A stretch of DNA of 64,000 nt from Castellaniella defragrans (GTDB taxonomy: Bacteria > Pseudomonadota > Gammaproteobacteria > Burkholderiales > Burkholderiaceae_B), in the NCBI RefSeq assembly GCF_014203015.1, contig NZ_JACHIB010000006.1, positions 1-64,000 of the forward strand, read 5' to 3'. The notes below the pieces were generated by a model that saw nothing but the letters and a program-made list of their open reading frames with translations, was not told where the DNA came from and searched no databases. The stretch's first letter is position 1, and every line of letters begins with the position of its first letter. The position numbers and the translations under genes are program-made. Positions 54,000-64,000 of the stretch are shown one piece after another.

Positions 54000-54584
54000 A
54001 TGATCGGCCGCATCACCGGCACCCTGATCGAGCTGTCCCCCCCCACGGTCTGCGTCCAGGCCGGCGGCCTGGGCTACGAGATCGACGTGCCCATGAGCAC
54101 GCTCTACAAGCTGCCCCCCGTGGGCCAGGCCGTGACGCTGCACACCCACCTGGCGATCCGCGAGGACGCGCACGTGCTCTACGGCTTCGCCACGCCGGCC
54201 GAACGCAGCGCCTTCCGGGCGCTGATCAAGGTGAGCGGCATCGGCGCGCGCACCGCCCTGGCCGTGCTCTCGGGCCTGAGCGTGGACGACCTGGCCGACG
54301 CGGTCGAGCGCCAGGAATCCGGCCGCCTGGTGAAGGTGCCCGGCATCGGCAAGAAGACCGCCGAGCGCCTGCTGCTGGAACTGCGCGACAAGCTCGGCGC
54401 CGTGGCGGGGCTGTCCCGCCCGGACGGCGCGCCAGCCCCCGCCGGCGGCGACGACGTGCTCAACGCCCTGCAGGCCCTGGGCTATTCCGCCGCCGAGGCC
54501 CGCCGCGCCATGGCCGCCCTGCCCGAGGGGCTGAGCGTGTCCGACGGCATCCGCCAGGCCCTGAAGGCCCTGGCCAGAGGTTGA
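54000..54584 (+). CDS. ruvA: Holliday junction DNA-binding protein RuvA
   Basis: A 194-residue tetrameric Holliday-junction binding protein that loads RuvB. The N-terminal OB domain starts [15 protein letters not shown]; two helix-hairpin-helix motifs are at [19 protein letters not shown] and [19 protein letters not shown]; the RuvB-binding third domain is [15 protein letters not shown] at about 158-172. CGGAG precedes the start. RuvB, usually next to it, is encoded 4.5 kb away on the other strand. Confidence 0.96.
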   Translation: MIGRITGTLIELSPPTVCVQAGGLGYEIDVPMSTLYKLPPVGQAVTLHTHLAIREDAHVLYGFATPAERSAFRALIKVSGIGARTALAVLSGLSVDDLADAVERQESGRLVKVPGIGKKTAERLLLELRDKLGAVAGLSRPDGAPAPAGGDDVLNALQALGYSAAEARRAMAALPEGLSVSDGIRQALKALARG

Positions 54585-54592
54585 GGACCGGC

Positions 54593-56533
<1,941 letters not shown>

Positions 56534-56628
56534 GCCGCGTCCGGACCGCTGGCCGGCGGCCCCGTCCGCCCGGCGCCAGGACCGGCCGCGGCGCCTTCCC
56601 GATTCCCCGACGACCCAGGACGTTCCCC

Positions 56629-57822
56629 ATCGACACCGCCCCCGCTCCCTCGGCCTCCCGCACCCAGGCCTCCATCACCTGGCTGCTGTGCGCCTGCTGC
56701 TTCGCCAGCATCGCCTCGATGCGGGTCTGCGATACGCTGCTGCCCGCCATCGGCGCGGAGTTCGCCGCCAGCACCGGCGAGGCCGCCCGGACCGTGTTCG
56801 CCTTCGCGGTCGCCTACGGCGTGTTCCAGCTGTGCTTCGGCCCCCTGGGCGACCGCTACGGCAAGCTGCGCATCATCGCCCTGTGCGCCCTGGCCTGCGT
56901 CGCCGGCAACGGCCTCGCCTTCCTCGCCGCCGGCCTGGACTGGCTGGTGGCGGCCCGCGTGCTGTCGGGAGCCTGCGCCGCCGGCATCTTCCCGCTGGCG
57001 ATGGCGTGGATCGGCGACAACGTGCCCTACGAAGGGCGCCAGACCGCCCTGGCACGCCTCGTGAGCGCCGGGGTGACCGGCATGCTGGCCGGGCAATGGC
57101 TCAGCGGCCTGATCGCCCAGTGGTCCGACTGGCGCTACACCTTCCTCGTGCTGGCGGCCCTGTTCCTGTGGGCCGGCGGCCTGCTGCTGAAGGCCGCCGT
57201 GGCCGCCTCCTGGCGCCGCCCGGCCGCCGCGCGCCCGGCCCGTGAGGCGCTGGGGGAAATCCTGGCCTCGCCCGCGGCGCGCTCGATCCTGACGGTGACC
57301 ACGATCGAGGGCGCCCTGGCCTTCGGCGCCATCGCCTTCATCCCCAGCCTGCTGCAGCGCCACCATGGCATCTCCCTGTCGATGGCGGGCGGCATCGCCG
57401 CCTGCTACGGCATCGGCGGCTTCGTCTACACGCGCCTGGCCGCGCGCCTGCTGGGCCGCCTCGGCGAACCCGGCCTGGCGCGCCTGGGCGGACTGCTGCT
57501 GTGCGCGGGCTTCGTGTCCTTCGCCTACGCGCCCCACCCGGCCCTGACGCCCCTGGCCTGCGCGCTGGCCGGCTTCGGCTTCTACTGCCTGCACAACACC
57601 CTGCAGACCCAGGCGACGCAGATGGCGCCCGCCGCGCGCGGCATGGCCATGTCGCTGTTCGCCTGCGTGCTGTTCCTGGGCCAGTCGGCGGGCGTCATGG
57701 CCGCCGCCTGGCTGGCCGACCACGGCCGCGACACCTGGATCTTCGCCGCGGCGGGCGTCGGACTGATGAGCCTGTCCCAGGTCGTGGCGCGGCGCACGCG
57801 GGCGCGGCAGCGGGCGGGCTGA
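56629..57822 (+). CDS. MFS transporter with no standard start codon
   Basis: A 397-residue major facilitator superfamily antiporter with about twelve helices. The family motif A is in FGPLGDRYGKLR (about residues 66-77), and ARVLSGACAAGIFPLAMAWIGD is typical of drug/sugar efflux members. Between the recQ stop and the first helix there is no in-frame ATG, GTG or TTG. The best candidate is ATC at 56629, which sits 7 nt after AGGACG and is followed by GAC ACC GCC exactly where an ATG would be expected; the next ATG (56716) lies beyond the first membrane helix. So initiation is either at AUC or the start codon has been lost by a G-to-C change. Confidence 0.75.
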   Translation: MDTAPAPSASRTQASITWLLCACCFASIASMRVCDTLLPAIGAEFAASTGEAARTVFAFAVAYGVFQLCFGPLGDRYGKLRIIALCALACVAGNGLAFLAAGLDWLVAARVLSGACAAGIFPLAMAWIGDNVPYEGRQTALARLVSAGVTGMLAGQWLSGLIAQWSDWRYTFLVLAALFLWAGGLLLKAAVAASWRRPAAARPAREALGEILASPAARSILTVTTIEGALAFGAIAFIPSLLQRHHGISLSMAGGIAACYGIGGFVYTRLAARLLGRLGEPGLARLGGLLLCAGFVSFAYAPHPALTPLACALAGFGFYCLHNTLQTQATQMAPAARGMAMSLFACVLFLGQSAGVMAAAWLADHGRDTWIFAAAGVGLMSLSQVVARRTRARQRAG

Positions 57823-57844
57823 GGCCGTCCGGGCGCCGTCCGGC

Positions 57845-57873
57845 GCAGCGGCGCGTGGCCACGCGGCCGCGCG
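57845..57873. repeat. left copy of a 29-nt direct repeat flanking the higBA insertion (ruvB fragment)
   Basis: Matches 59188-59216, inside the 3' part of ruvB, at 28 of 29 positions. It lies 22 nt after the MFS stop codon. In ruvB orientation it reads RGRVATRRC against RGRMATRRC in intact RuvB. The segment contains the palindrome GCGTGGCCACGC. Confidence 0.75.
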
Positions 57874-57971
57874 AGAAAGAAGGCGTAGCGCAATTGTCCC
57901 GACGAGGGGTGACTCGATGCACGACGCGCCCCTATGATCGACGCTGCGGTTCCTTTCCGTCCCCTGTCTCG

Positions 57972-58000
57972 TTGATACCAATTTGGTATCGGAGTAAGAT
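57972..58000 (+). promoter_or_regulatory. higBA promoter with overlapping operator palindrome
   Basis: TTGATA (57972-57977) and TAAGAT (57995-58000) are spaced 17 nt. A perfect palindrome GATACCAATTTGGTATC (57974-57990) fills the -35 and spacer, the position for autorepression by HigA or the HigBA complex. The -10 ends 5 nt before the higB ATG, so the higB mRNA would have essentially no leader. Confidence 0.8.
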
Positions 58001-58005
58001 CGCTT

Positions 58006-58299
58006 ATGCGGATCATCGCGGTGTCTGCACTACGAACGTTCTGGACATCCCATCCGGACGCCGAAACACCCCTGCGGTCGTGGCACGCCCTGGCGAGCCG
58101 CGCACGCTGGCAGGCTCCGGCAGACGTCAAAGCCGCCTACCGGAACGCCAGCTTCACCCGGAACAATCGCGTGGTGTTCAACATCAAGGGCAACGATTAC
58201 CGCCTGGTGGCCGCAATGCGCTACGACAAAGGGCTGATGTACATCCGGTTCATCGGCACGCATCGCCAGTACGACCGCATCGACGTCGAAACGATCTGA
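58006..58299 (+). CDS. higB: type II toxin HigB (mRNA interferase)
   Basis: A 97-residue toxin of the HigB/RelE superfamily that cleaves mRNA on the ribosome. Family blocks are MRIIAVSALRTFWTSHPDAE, WQAPADVKAAYRNAS, NNRVVFNIKGNDYRLVAAMRYD and YIRFIGTHRQYDRIDVETI (cores quoted: NNRVVFNIKGNDYRLV, FIGTHRQYDRID). The toxin gene comes first and is followed after 11 nt by higA, the usual hig order. There is no Shine-Dalgarno; the promoter -10 abuts the start. The pair lies in a small insertion between the MFS gene and ruvB. Confidence 0.93.
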   Translation: MRIIAVSALRTFWTSHPDAETPLRSWHALASRARWQAPADVKAAYRNASFTRNNRVVFNIKGNDYRLVAAMRYDKGLMYIRFIGTHRQYDRIDVETI

Positions 58300-58310
58300 A
58301 CGAGGACACG

Positions 58311-58703
58311 ATGGAACTCAAGCTGATCCGCACCCAGGAAGACTACCGGGCGGCGCTGGCCGGGATCGATCGCCTGTGGGACGCGCCGGCCGGGTCGCCC
58401 GCCTCGGACCTGCTGGACGTGCTGGCCTTGCTGGTCGAGCAATACGAGCGCCGGTACGCCCCGATCGACGACCCCGATCCCATCGACTTCCTCGTGCATG
58501 TGATGGAATCGCGCAACCTGACGCGTAAGGATCTGGAGCCCTACCTCGGGCCGCGTGGCCGGGTGTCCGACATCCTGAACCGCACCCGTCCCCTGACGCT
58601 GGCCATGATCCGCAAACTGTCGGAGAGCCTGAAACTGCCCGCCGAGGTGCTGATCCGCCCCTATCGCCTGCGCCAGCCCGATAAAACAGCGGCCACGCTC
58701 TGA
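58311..58703 (+). CDS. higA: type II antitoxin HigA (XRE-type)
   Basis: A 130-residue antitoxin: N-terminal dimer/toxin-binding helices (YRAALAGIDRLWDA, DLLDVLALLVEQYERR) and a C-terminal XRE helix-turn-helix (MESRNLTRKDLEPYLGPRGRVSDILN, residues about 66-91; then LTLAMIRKLSESLKLPAEVL). It neutralises HigB and represses the operon by binding the palindrome upstream of higB. GAGGA lies before the ATG. The size is typical of HigA proteins that carry the N-terminal extension. Confidence 0.93.
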   Translation: MELKLIRTQEDYRAALAGIDRLWDAPAGSPASDLLDVLALLVEQYERRYAPIDDPDPIDFLVHVMESRNLTRKDLEPYLGPRGRVSDILNRTRPLTLAMIRKLSESLKLPAEVLIRPYRLRQPDKTAATL

Positions 58704-58851
58704 CCGCCCCCCCTGAAACATGAACACGCCTGCTACTGAGATCGATCCCAACCGAGGCATCATTGCCGTCAAGAACAAGACCAAAATATTAGAAGATAAA
58801 CAGTGTCCTGGATATACGATACCCCTGATGTCAGAAAGCCAAGGAGCCACC

Positions 58852-59127
58852 ATGATCTTGCATCAGGAACGATATCTCGACTACATCCAGAAAAAAGGCG
58901 TGGGCAAAAATGACCGCGTTGCGTCTTCCCCCAAATCCTACCTGTCCTATTTGAGAAGTGTGGCTCAGTTGCTGGGTAGGGATATCACCCCGGACCTCTT
59001 GCGAACTGCCCAGGATATTGAAAGAGTGGCGCTTGCGCTGGAAGGACAGCGAAAACCAAGGACGGTCAGAAACTACAAATCGGCCATGCGACAATATGCC
59101 GCAATGACTCAAGAATCAGGTCTGTAG
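58852..59127 (+). CDS. small protein resembling a recombinase core-binding (SAM-like) domain
   Basis: A 91-residue helical protein in DNA of clearly lower G+C (about half) than its neighbours. The layout, a helix with YLDYIQ, then SPKSYLSYLRSVAQLLGRDI and RTVRNYKSAMRQYAAMTQE, resembles the N-terminal core-binding domain of tyrosine recombinases or a similar SAM-like DNA-binding domain, but no catalytic R-H-R-Y domain follows. AAGGAG lies 5 nt before the ATG, which fixes this start over one 132 nt upstream. It may be a remnant of an integrase or an independent small DNA-binding protein. It is convergent with ruvB, only 3 nt from its stop. Confidence 0.6.
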   Translation: MILHQERYLDYIQKKGVGKNDRVASSPKSYLSYLRSVAQLLGRDITPDLLRTAQDIERVALALEGQRKPRTVRNYKSAMRQYAAMTQESGL

Positions 59128-59130
59128 CAC

Positions 59131-60192
<1,062 letters not shown>

Positions 60193-60273
60193 GAAAAGGC
60201 TGTGTTGATATCCAGTATCGGGATTATGCCATCACCGCGGCGAGGCCGGCCGCGAAGAAGCTCCGGCCCGAGG

Positions 60274-62028
60274 TCAGCGGCGCTCCCGGCGCGGCGGCAG
60301 CACGAAGTCGGCTTCCGCGTCCAGCGTGCGCTTCAGCTCCGAATAGCGCTCCAGCAGGTCGGACTTGTAGACCACGCCCAGCAGCCGCGCGGGCCGGTCG
60401 CGGCTGACCACCGGCAGCCGCTCGCCCTGGAAGGCGCTGAACTGGGTCTGGGCCTCGTCCAGGCTCAGGTCGGGATACAGGGGCTTGACGAAGTCCAGGC
60501 GCAGCACCTCGCCGCAGGTCTTGGACTGCACGTCGATCTCGCCCAGCATCATGCGGGTCAGGTCCTGCTGGGCGATCACGCCCTGCCAGGCGCCCTCGGC
60601 GTCGGTCACGTACAGGTATTTCACCGGATAGTCCAGGAACATCTCCTGGGCGCGCCGCACCGGAGCGTCGGTGCGGATCACGGTCTCGGCCGGGCGCATC
60701 AGGCTGTCGAGCCGGGCATGGCGCAGCTGCCGGCGCAGCGCCTGGTTGTCCTCGTGGCGCAGGGTGACCTGGTACATCACCACCTGGGCCAGGCCGCGCG
60801 ACACGAAATACGCCGCCACGCAGGCCAGCACCAGCGGCAGCACCATCTGGTAGCTGAGCGTCATCTCGAAGATCATCAGGATCGCCATGAAGGGCGCGCT
60901 GGTGGCCGCCGCCAGGAAGGCCCCCATGCCCACCAGGGTCAGGACCGCGCCGTGGCCCGCCAGCACCGGCCACGCCTCTCCCAGCCCCTGGGCGAACAGC
61001 GTGCCCAGGGCCGCGCCGACGAACAGCGTCGGGGTGAACACCCCGCCCACCGCCCCCGAGCCCGCCGTGAGCGCCGTCGCCAGCACCTTGCACAGCAGGA
61101 TCCACAGCACGGCCTGCCAGGCCTGCGGCTGGTGCAGCAGGGACACCACCACGCTGTAGCCGTTGCCCGCCACCTGCGGCATGCCGACCAGCACGCCCCC
61201 CAGCAGCAACCCGCCCAGGGCGAGGCTCAGGGGCAGCGGCAGGCCGGCGCGGCCGAACAAGGACTTCATCCCGTGGATGGAGCGCAGGAACTGCGGCGCC
61301 CCCACCCCGGCGAGGACGCCCAGCGCCAGGCTGGGCAGCAGCAGCTCCGCCGGGACGGCCTCCAGGCCGGGCATGGCGTACAGCGCCGCGTAGTGGCCGC
61401 TCAGCCGCATGACCAGGTTCGACACGGCGGCCGCGATCAGCAGCGGGCCGAAATTCTGGAAGGACATGGAGCCCAGGATGATCTCGCCCACGAACACGGC
61501 GCCGGCGATGGGCGCCCCGTAGGCGGCGGACACCCCGGCCGCCGCGCCGCAGGCCACCAGCAGGCGCAGGTGCGCCGTGTCGGCGCGCAGCAGCCGCCCC
61601 AGCACCGAGGCCCACAGGGCGGCCAGGTGCACCATGGCGCCCTCGCGGCCGATCGAGCCGCCCGTGGCGACCGTGCACAGCGAGGACAGGGAGCGCAGCA
61701 GGCCCTGGCGCACGGACATCCGCCCGTCGCCGATGGCCACCGCCTCCATGTAGTCGGAATGCGCGTCGCGCGACGCGCGCCGGGCCGCCACCAGCAGACC
61801 CCCGGCGCACAGCCCCCCCGCGGCGGGCGCCAGCAGCCGCAGCCACCAGGGCAGTTCGCGCATCACCTGGGTGATGGCGCCGGAATGTCCGGCGAACAGC
61901 CACTGGACCGCGTGGATGCCGGCATGGAAGGCGATCGTCACGAAAGCGCCGCCGACGCCGGCCAGGGCCGCCCAGCACAGCATGGCGGCCGCGCCGTCGG
62001 CCCGCAGGTGCAGGTCCGGCCCTTTCAT
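60274..62028 (-). CDS. ClcB-like CLC chloride channel/transporter with two CBS domains
   Basis: A 584-residue CLC family protein. The membrane part (about residues 15-425) carries SIGREGAMVHL, where the glutamate is the gating residue (the canonical motif is GREGP, with Pro replaced by Ala here), GAVGGVFTPTLFVGA, and DAHSDYMEAV in place of the classical GSGIP loop, as in ClcB-type proteins. Residues about 445-580 hold two CBS domains (LMRPAETVIRTDAPV..., GEVLRLDFVKPLYPDL...), which E. coli ClcB lacks and which usually sense adenine nucleotides. It likely exchanges chloride for protons or conducts chloride. The start lies 67 nt after the oxidase subunit II gene on the same strand. Confidence 0.9.
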   Translation of the reverse strand: MKGPDLHLRADGAAAMLCWAALAGVGGAFVTIAFHAGIHAVQWLFAGHSGAITQVMRELPWWLRLLAPAAGGLCAGGLLVAARRASRDAHSDYMEAVAIGDGRMSVRQGLLRSLSSLCTVATGGSIGREGAMVHLAALWASVLGRLLRADTAHLRLLVACGAAAGVSAAYGAPIAGAVFVGEIILGSMSFQNFGPLLIAAAVSNLVMRLSGHYAALYAMPGLEAVPAELLLPSLALGVLAGVGAPQFLRSIHGMKSLFGRAGLPLPLSLALGGLLLGGVLVGMPQVAGNGYSVVVSLLHQPQAWQAVLWILLCKVLATALTAGSGAVGGVFTPTLFVGAALGTLFAQGLGEAWPVLAGHGAVLTLVGMGAFLAAATSAPFMAILMIFEMTLSYQMVLPLVLACVAAYFVSRGLAQVVMYQVTLRHEDNQALRRQLRHARLDSLMRPAETVIRTDAPVRRAQEMFLDYPVKYLYVTDAEGAWQGVIAQQDLTRMMLGEIDVQSKTCGEVLRLDFVKPLYPDLSLDEAQTQFSAFQGERLPVVSRDRPARLLGVVYKSDLLERYSELKRTLDAEADFVLPPRRERR

Positions 62029-62095
62029 GATGCCTCCTTGACGCTGCGCGTCGTCCCCCCGAGGGGAAGTTCGCGCTTGGAGCGGCCCGGCGCGC
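62029..62095. other. spacer with a CCCC-GAGG-GG box between clcB-like and oxidase genes
   Basis: Contains a C-run/G-run segment (about 62055-62067) followed by a TTGGAGCGGCCCGG word. Similar sequence is, to my recollection, a dispersed intergenic motif in Alcaligenaceae genomes; it is present once here. No gene (for example a cydX-type small subunit) is seen. Confidence 0.3.
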
Positions 62096-63145
62096 TCAAG
62101 GCCTGAAATCCGGCGGGCTGGGCGGGCGCGAACGGCCCAGCATGCGCCAGTACACCCAGAGATTGAAGATCAGCGCCACCGGCAGCGCGACCACGACGGC
62201 CGACAGGGCCAGGCGCAGGGTCGCCACCGGCGCGGCGGCGTCCCACAGCGTGACCTCGTCCAGCACCAGGTAGGGGAAGAAGCTGTAGGCCAGGCCGCCC
62301 AGCACGACCAGCACGATCACCAGCACCAGGGCATAGGGCAGGGCCGAGGCGCGGTAGCTGTGGCTGATCATGCGCTGCAGCGTCATCTCCGTCAGGACGA
62401 AGCACACCAGCAGAGTGCCCCAGACCAGACCGACCGCCAGCCAGTGCGTGCCGTCGCCCCATTTCAGGAACACGCCGGCATTGGAGAAGTCCAGCACCAC
62501 CGACACGCCCACGGCACCCACGGCGCCCCAGCGCAGCGTGCGGCGCGCCCAGCCCACGGCGCGCACGCGCAGTTCGCCCGCCTCGCGCATCATCAGCCAG
62601 CAGGCGCCCAGCAGGCTGTAGACCGCCACGGCGCAGCCGCCCATCAGGACCGCGAAGCCGGCGTTGCCCCCGCCCGGCTGGTAGCCCGCCGCCACCCGCG
62701 CCAGAATGTAGCCATGGGAGAAGGCGACCAGCACGGCGCCCGCGCCGAAGCCGAACTGCCAGCGCCCCTGGTGCTCGGGCGGGGCGCGCAGGCGCCATTC
62801 AAAGCACACCGAGCGCAGCATCGTGCCCAGGCCCAGCAGCGACAGCGGCAGGTACAGGCGCCCCAGGGTCTGCGGCCAGGCGTAGGGAAACGCCGCCGCG
62901 AACAGGCCGATGCCCAGGAACACCCAGAACTCGTTGGCGTCGCGCCAGGGGCCGAGCAGCGACAGCATGCGCGGGCGCAGGGCGGGCGGCGCCACCAGGG
63001 ACACGCAGCCCACCCCGATGTCGAAGCCGTCCAGCAGCACGCCCGCCACGACGATGGCGAAGAACACGACCATCAGCGCCAGAGGGATCCAGAAAGCCGG
63101 ATCCTGCGCGCCCAGGCCCAGCAGGGCCGCCAGCGAATCGATCAT
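62096..63145 (-). CDS. cytochrome bd-type quinol oxidase subunit II
   Basis: A 349-residue inner-membrane protein with about eight helices, resembling CydB/CioB. Family blocks are LALMVVFFAIVVAGVLLDGFDIGVG at the start (core LLDGFDIGVG), PWRDANEFWVFLGIGLFAAAFPYAW (core DANEFWVFL, corresponding to the D-N-x-W segment of CydB) and FEWR. It pairs with subunit I to form a terminal quinol:oxygen oxidoreductase. The start overlaps the subunit I stop as ATGA. Longer in-frame extensions upstream lie within subunit I and are not credible. Confidence 0.85.
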   Translation of the reverse strand: MIDSLAALLGLGAQDPAFWIPLALMVVFFAIVVAGVLLDGFDIGVGCVSLVAPPALRPRMLSLLGPWRDANEFWVFLGIGLFAAAFPYAWPQTLGRLYLPLSLLGLGTMLRSVCFEWRLRAPPEHQGRWQFGFGAGAVLVAFSHGYILARVAAGYQPGGGNAGFAVLMGGCAVAVYSLLGACWLMMREAGELRVRAVGWARRTLRWGAVGAVGVSVVLDFSNAGVFLKWGDGTHWLAVGLVWGTLLVCFVLTEMTLQRMISHSYRASALPYALVLVIVLVVLGGLAYSFFPYLVLDEVTLWDAAAPVATLRLALSAVVVALPVALIFNLWVYWRMLGRSRPPSPPDFRP

Positions 63146-64000
63146 GCGCGCCCCCGGTGACGGGCCACCGGCACCACGCCGTAGCGGGTGGCGTGGCGCA
63201 GCAGCTGGCGAAAGCCCGCGGCGAGGGCGCCGTAGACCACGATCTGCAGGCACAGCACGGCCCACAGGGTGCTCTCGCCCGCGTCCGTGCCGATCTCGCG
63301 CAGCGCCACCGTGCCCTGGACGGCATAGGGCAGGCTGCCGATCAGCAGATGTCCCCAGCCCGCCGCCTGCAGCGCCACGGCCAGCCAGATCATGGACCGC
63401 AGGCCCAGGCGGCCCGCGCGCGAGAGGTTGTCGGGCTCATGGCCCAGGCGGCGGCCGCGCCAGAGCGCCCAGACCGCCATCGCGGCCAGCACGCCGGTCA
63501 GCAGCACGGCCAGCCGCGCCGACAGGTAGGTGGCGAGCAGGGGCGGCCGGATGCCCGCCAGGTCGTCCAGCCCCCGCAGCGGGCCGCCGGCCGGCAGCCG
63601 CACCCACTCCGGCCAGCCGGCGGGCCCTTCCAGGCGCCAGGCGTCGCGCCCCGCGGAGGCGTCCGGCCAGGCCGCCAGCGAGAGGCGCTCCGGCGGACCG
63701 CTGGCCCATTGCGGCACCACGGCCGCCACGCGCGCCGGCTGCAGCGGCAGCAGCTCGCGTCCCAGGGCCGCCGCCAGCAGCGCCTGCAGCACCAGCGCCA
63801 GCAGCACCAGCCGCAGGCCGCAGACATAGACGCCGCGGTCCCCCGCATCGCTGGGACGGACCTCGGTGCGCCAGGCGGTCACGGCCAGCATCAGGGTGGC
63901 GGCCAGCAGCAGGCCGCCGGCCAGCAGCACGCCGAACAGCACGGGCGCGATGCCGCCCAGCAGTTCCAGCCAGTCCGCCACCTGGTAGCGGCCCTCGAAC
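63142..64000 (-). CDS. cytochrome bd-type quinol oxidase subunit I, C-terminal part (continues past window)
   Basis: The last about 286 codons of a subunit I-like membrane protein; the frame is open to the window end, so the N-terminal half with the heme b558 ligands and quinol loop start is not visible. Helices are at about 63930, 63780, 63490, 63360 and 63220, counted leftward. The segment LLPLQPARVAAVVPQW corresponds to the QPAKMAAxE region of CydA. In the last third, the motif GWxxxExGRQPW typical of CydA is replaced by GWGHLLIGSLPYAVQG, without the glutamate. So this is a divergent bd-type subunit I; because only half is seen, the identification leans on the adjacent subunit II. Confidence 0.72.
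   Translation of the reverse strand, partial: FEGRYQVADWLELLGGIAPVLFGVLLAGGLLLAATLMLAVTAWRTEVRPSDAGDRGVYVCGLRLVLLALVLQALLAAALGRELLPLQPARVAAVVPQWASGPPERLSLAAWPDASAGRDAWRLEGPAGWPEWVRLPAGGPLRGLDDLAGIRPPLLATYLSARLAVLLTGVLAAMAVWALWRGRRLGHEPDNLSRAGRLGLRSMIWLAVALQAAGWGHLLIGSLPYAVQGTVALREIGTDAGESTLWAVLCLQIVVYGALAAGFRQLLRHATRYGVVPVARHRGRA

Noticed and set aside
58720-58851. N-terminal extension of the low-G+C small gene to an ATG at 58720
   Set aside because: The ATG at 58852 has a perfectly placed AAGGAG, and the extension lacks structure.

Overview
The window is about 70% G+C, with short intergenic gaps and many ATGA/GTGA or 8-nt translational overlaps. Housekeeping neighbourhoods (aat-bpt-pyrD; ubiH-like/dusB/fis/purH/ruvC/ruvA; class-2 quinone-linked PyrD; phasin; HpaA-type regulator) point to a betaproteobacterium of the order Burkholderiales, most like the Alcaligenaceae (Bordetella/Achromobacter type). 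This is inferred from gene content and order; no search was run.

Layout. (1) 1-3718: 3' end of a 3-hydroxyisobutyrate dehydrogenase, a ZIP metal transporter overlapping an M20 metallopeptidase, and a hexameric tyrosine-coordinated heme protein abutting a gene of unknown function. (2) 3982-7128: two-component 4-hydroxyphenylacetate 3-monooxygenase (oxygenase plus flavin reductase with a MarR-like tail) and convergent AraC-type hpaA. (3) 7316-10897: Nudix hydrolase, the N-degron transferases aat and bpt, and pyrD. (4) 11028-23807: a catabolic block with 2-oxoglutarate-semialdehyde dehydrogenase, LysR regulator, AraD1/GguC-type protein, a polar-amino-acid-type ABC importer, UxaA/GarD-type dehydratase, L-2-keto-3-deoxyarabonate dehydratase and an IclR regulator, followed by acylating acetaldehyde dehydrogenase and 4-hydroxy-2-oxovalerate aldolase. 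These enzymes could take a sugar acid to 2-oxoglutarate, and a hydroxy-oxo acid to pyruvate and acetyl-CoA. (5) 23993-32820: RND permease and adaptor, phasin, IclR regulator, CinA-like protein, EI24/CysZ-like membrane protein, thioredoxin-like protein. (6) 32861-37215: rhlE, ilvE and small genes including a YheT-type hydrolase. (7) 37312-46682: a RidA protein, a multi-subunit flavin/iron-sulfur amine or D-amino-acid dehydrogenase with two different catalytic-type subunits, a PotABCD-like ABC importer and a divergent LysR regulator. (8) 46734-57822: BepA-like protease, CtaG-like protein, UbiH-like hydroxylase, dusB, fis, purH, ruvC, ruvA, recQ, MFS transporter. (9) 57845-59216: a small higBA-containing insertion, bounded by a duplicated piece of ruvB, between ruvCA-recQ and an oppositely oriented ruvB. 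(10) 60274-64000: ClcB-like chloride channel and a divergent bd-type quinol oxidase, cut by the window end.

The most interesting features are the oxidase/RidA/importer module with duplicated catalytic subunits, the higBA insertion beside ruvB, recurrent in-frame and intergenic short tandem repeats (4 x 24 nt inside aat, 5 x 15 nt at the end of a thioredoxin gene), several well-formed operator palindromes, long hairpins directly after both ABC binding-protein genes, and three genes whose -10 hexamer sits 5-7 nt before the start codon, suggesting leaderless mRNAs. No rRNA, tRNA, IS element or CRISPR array was recognised.
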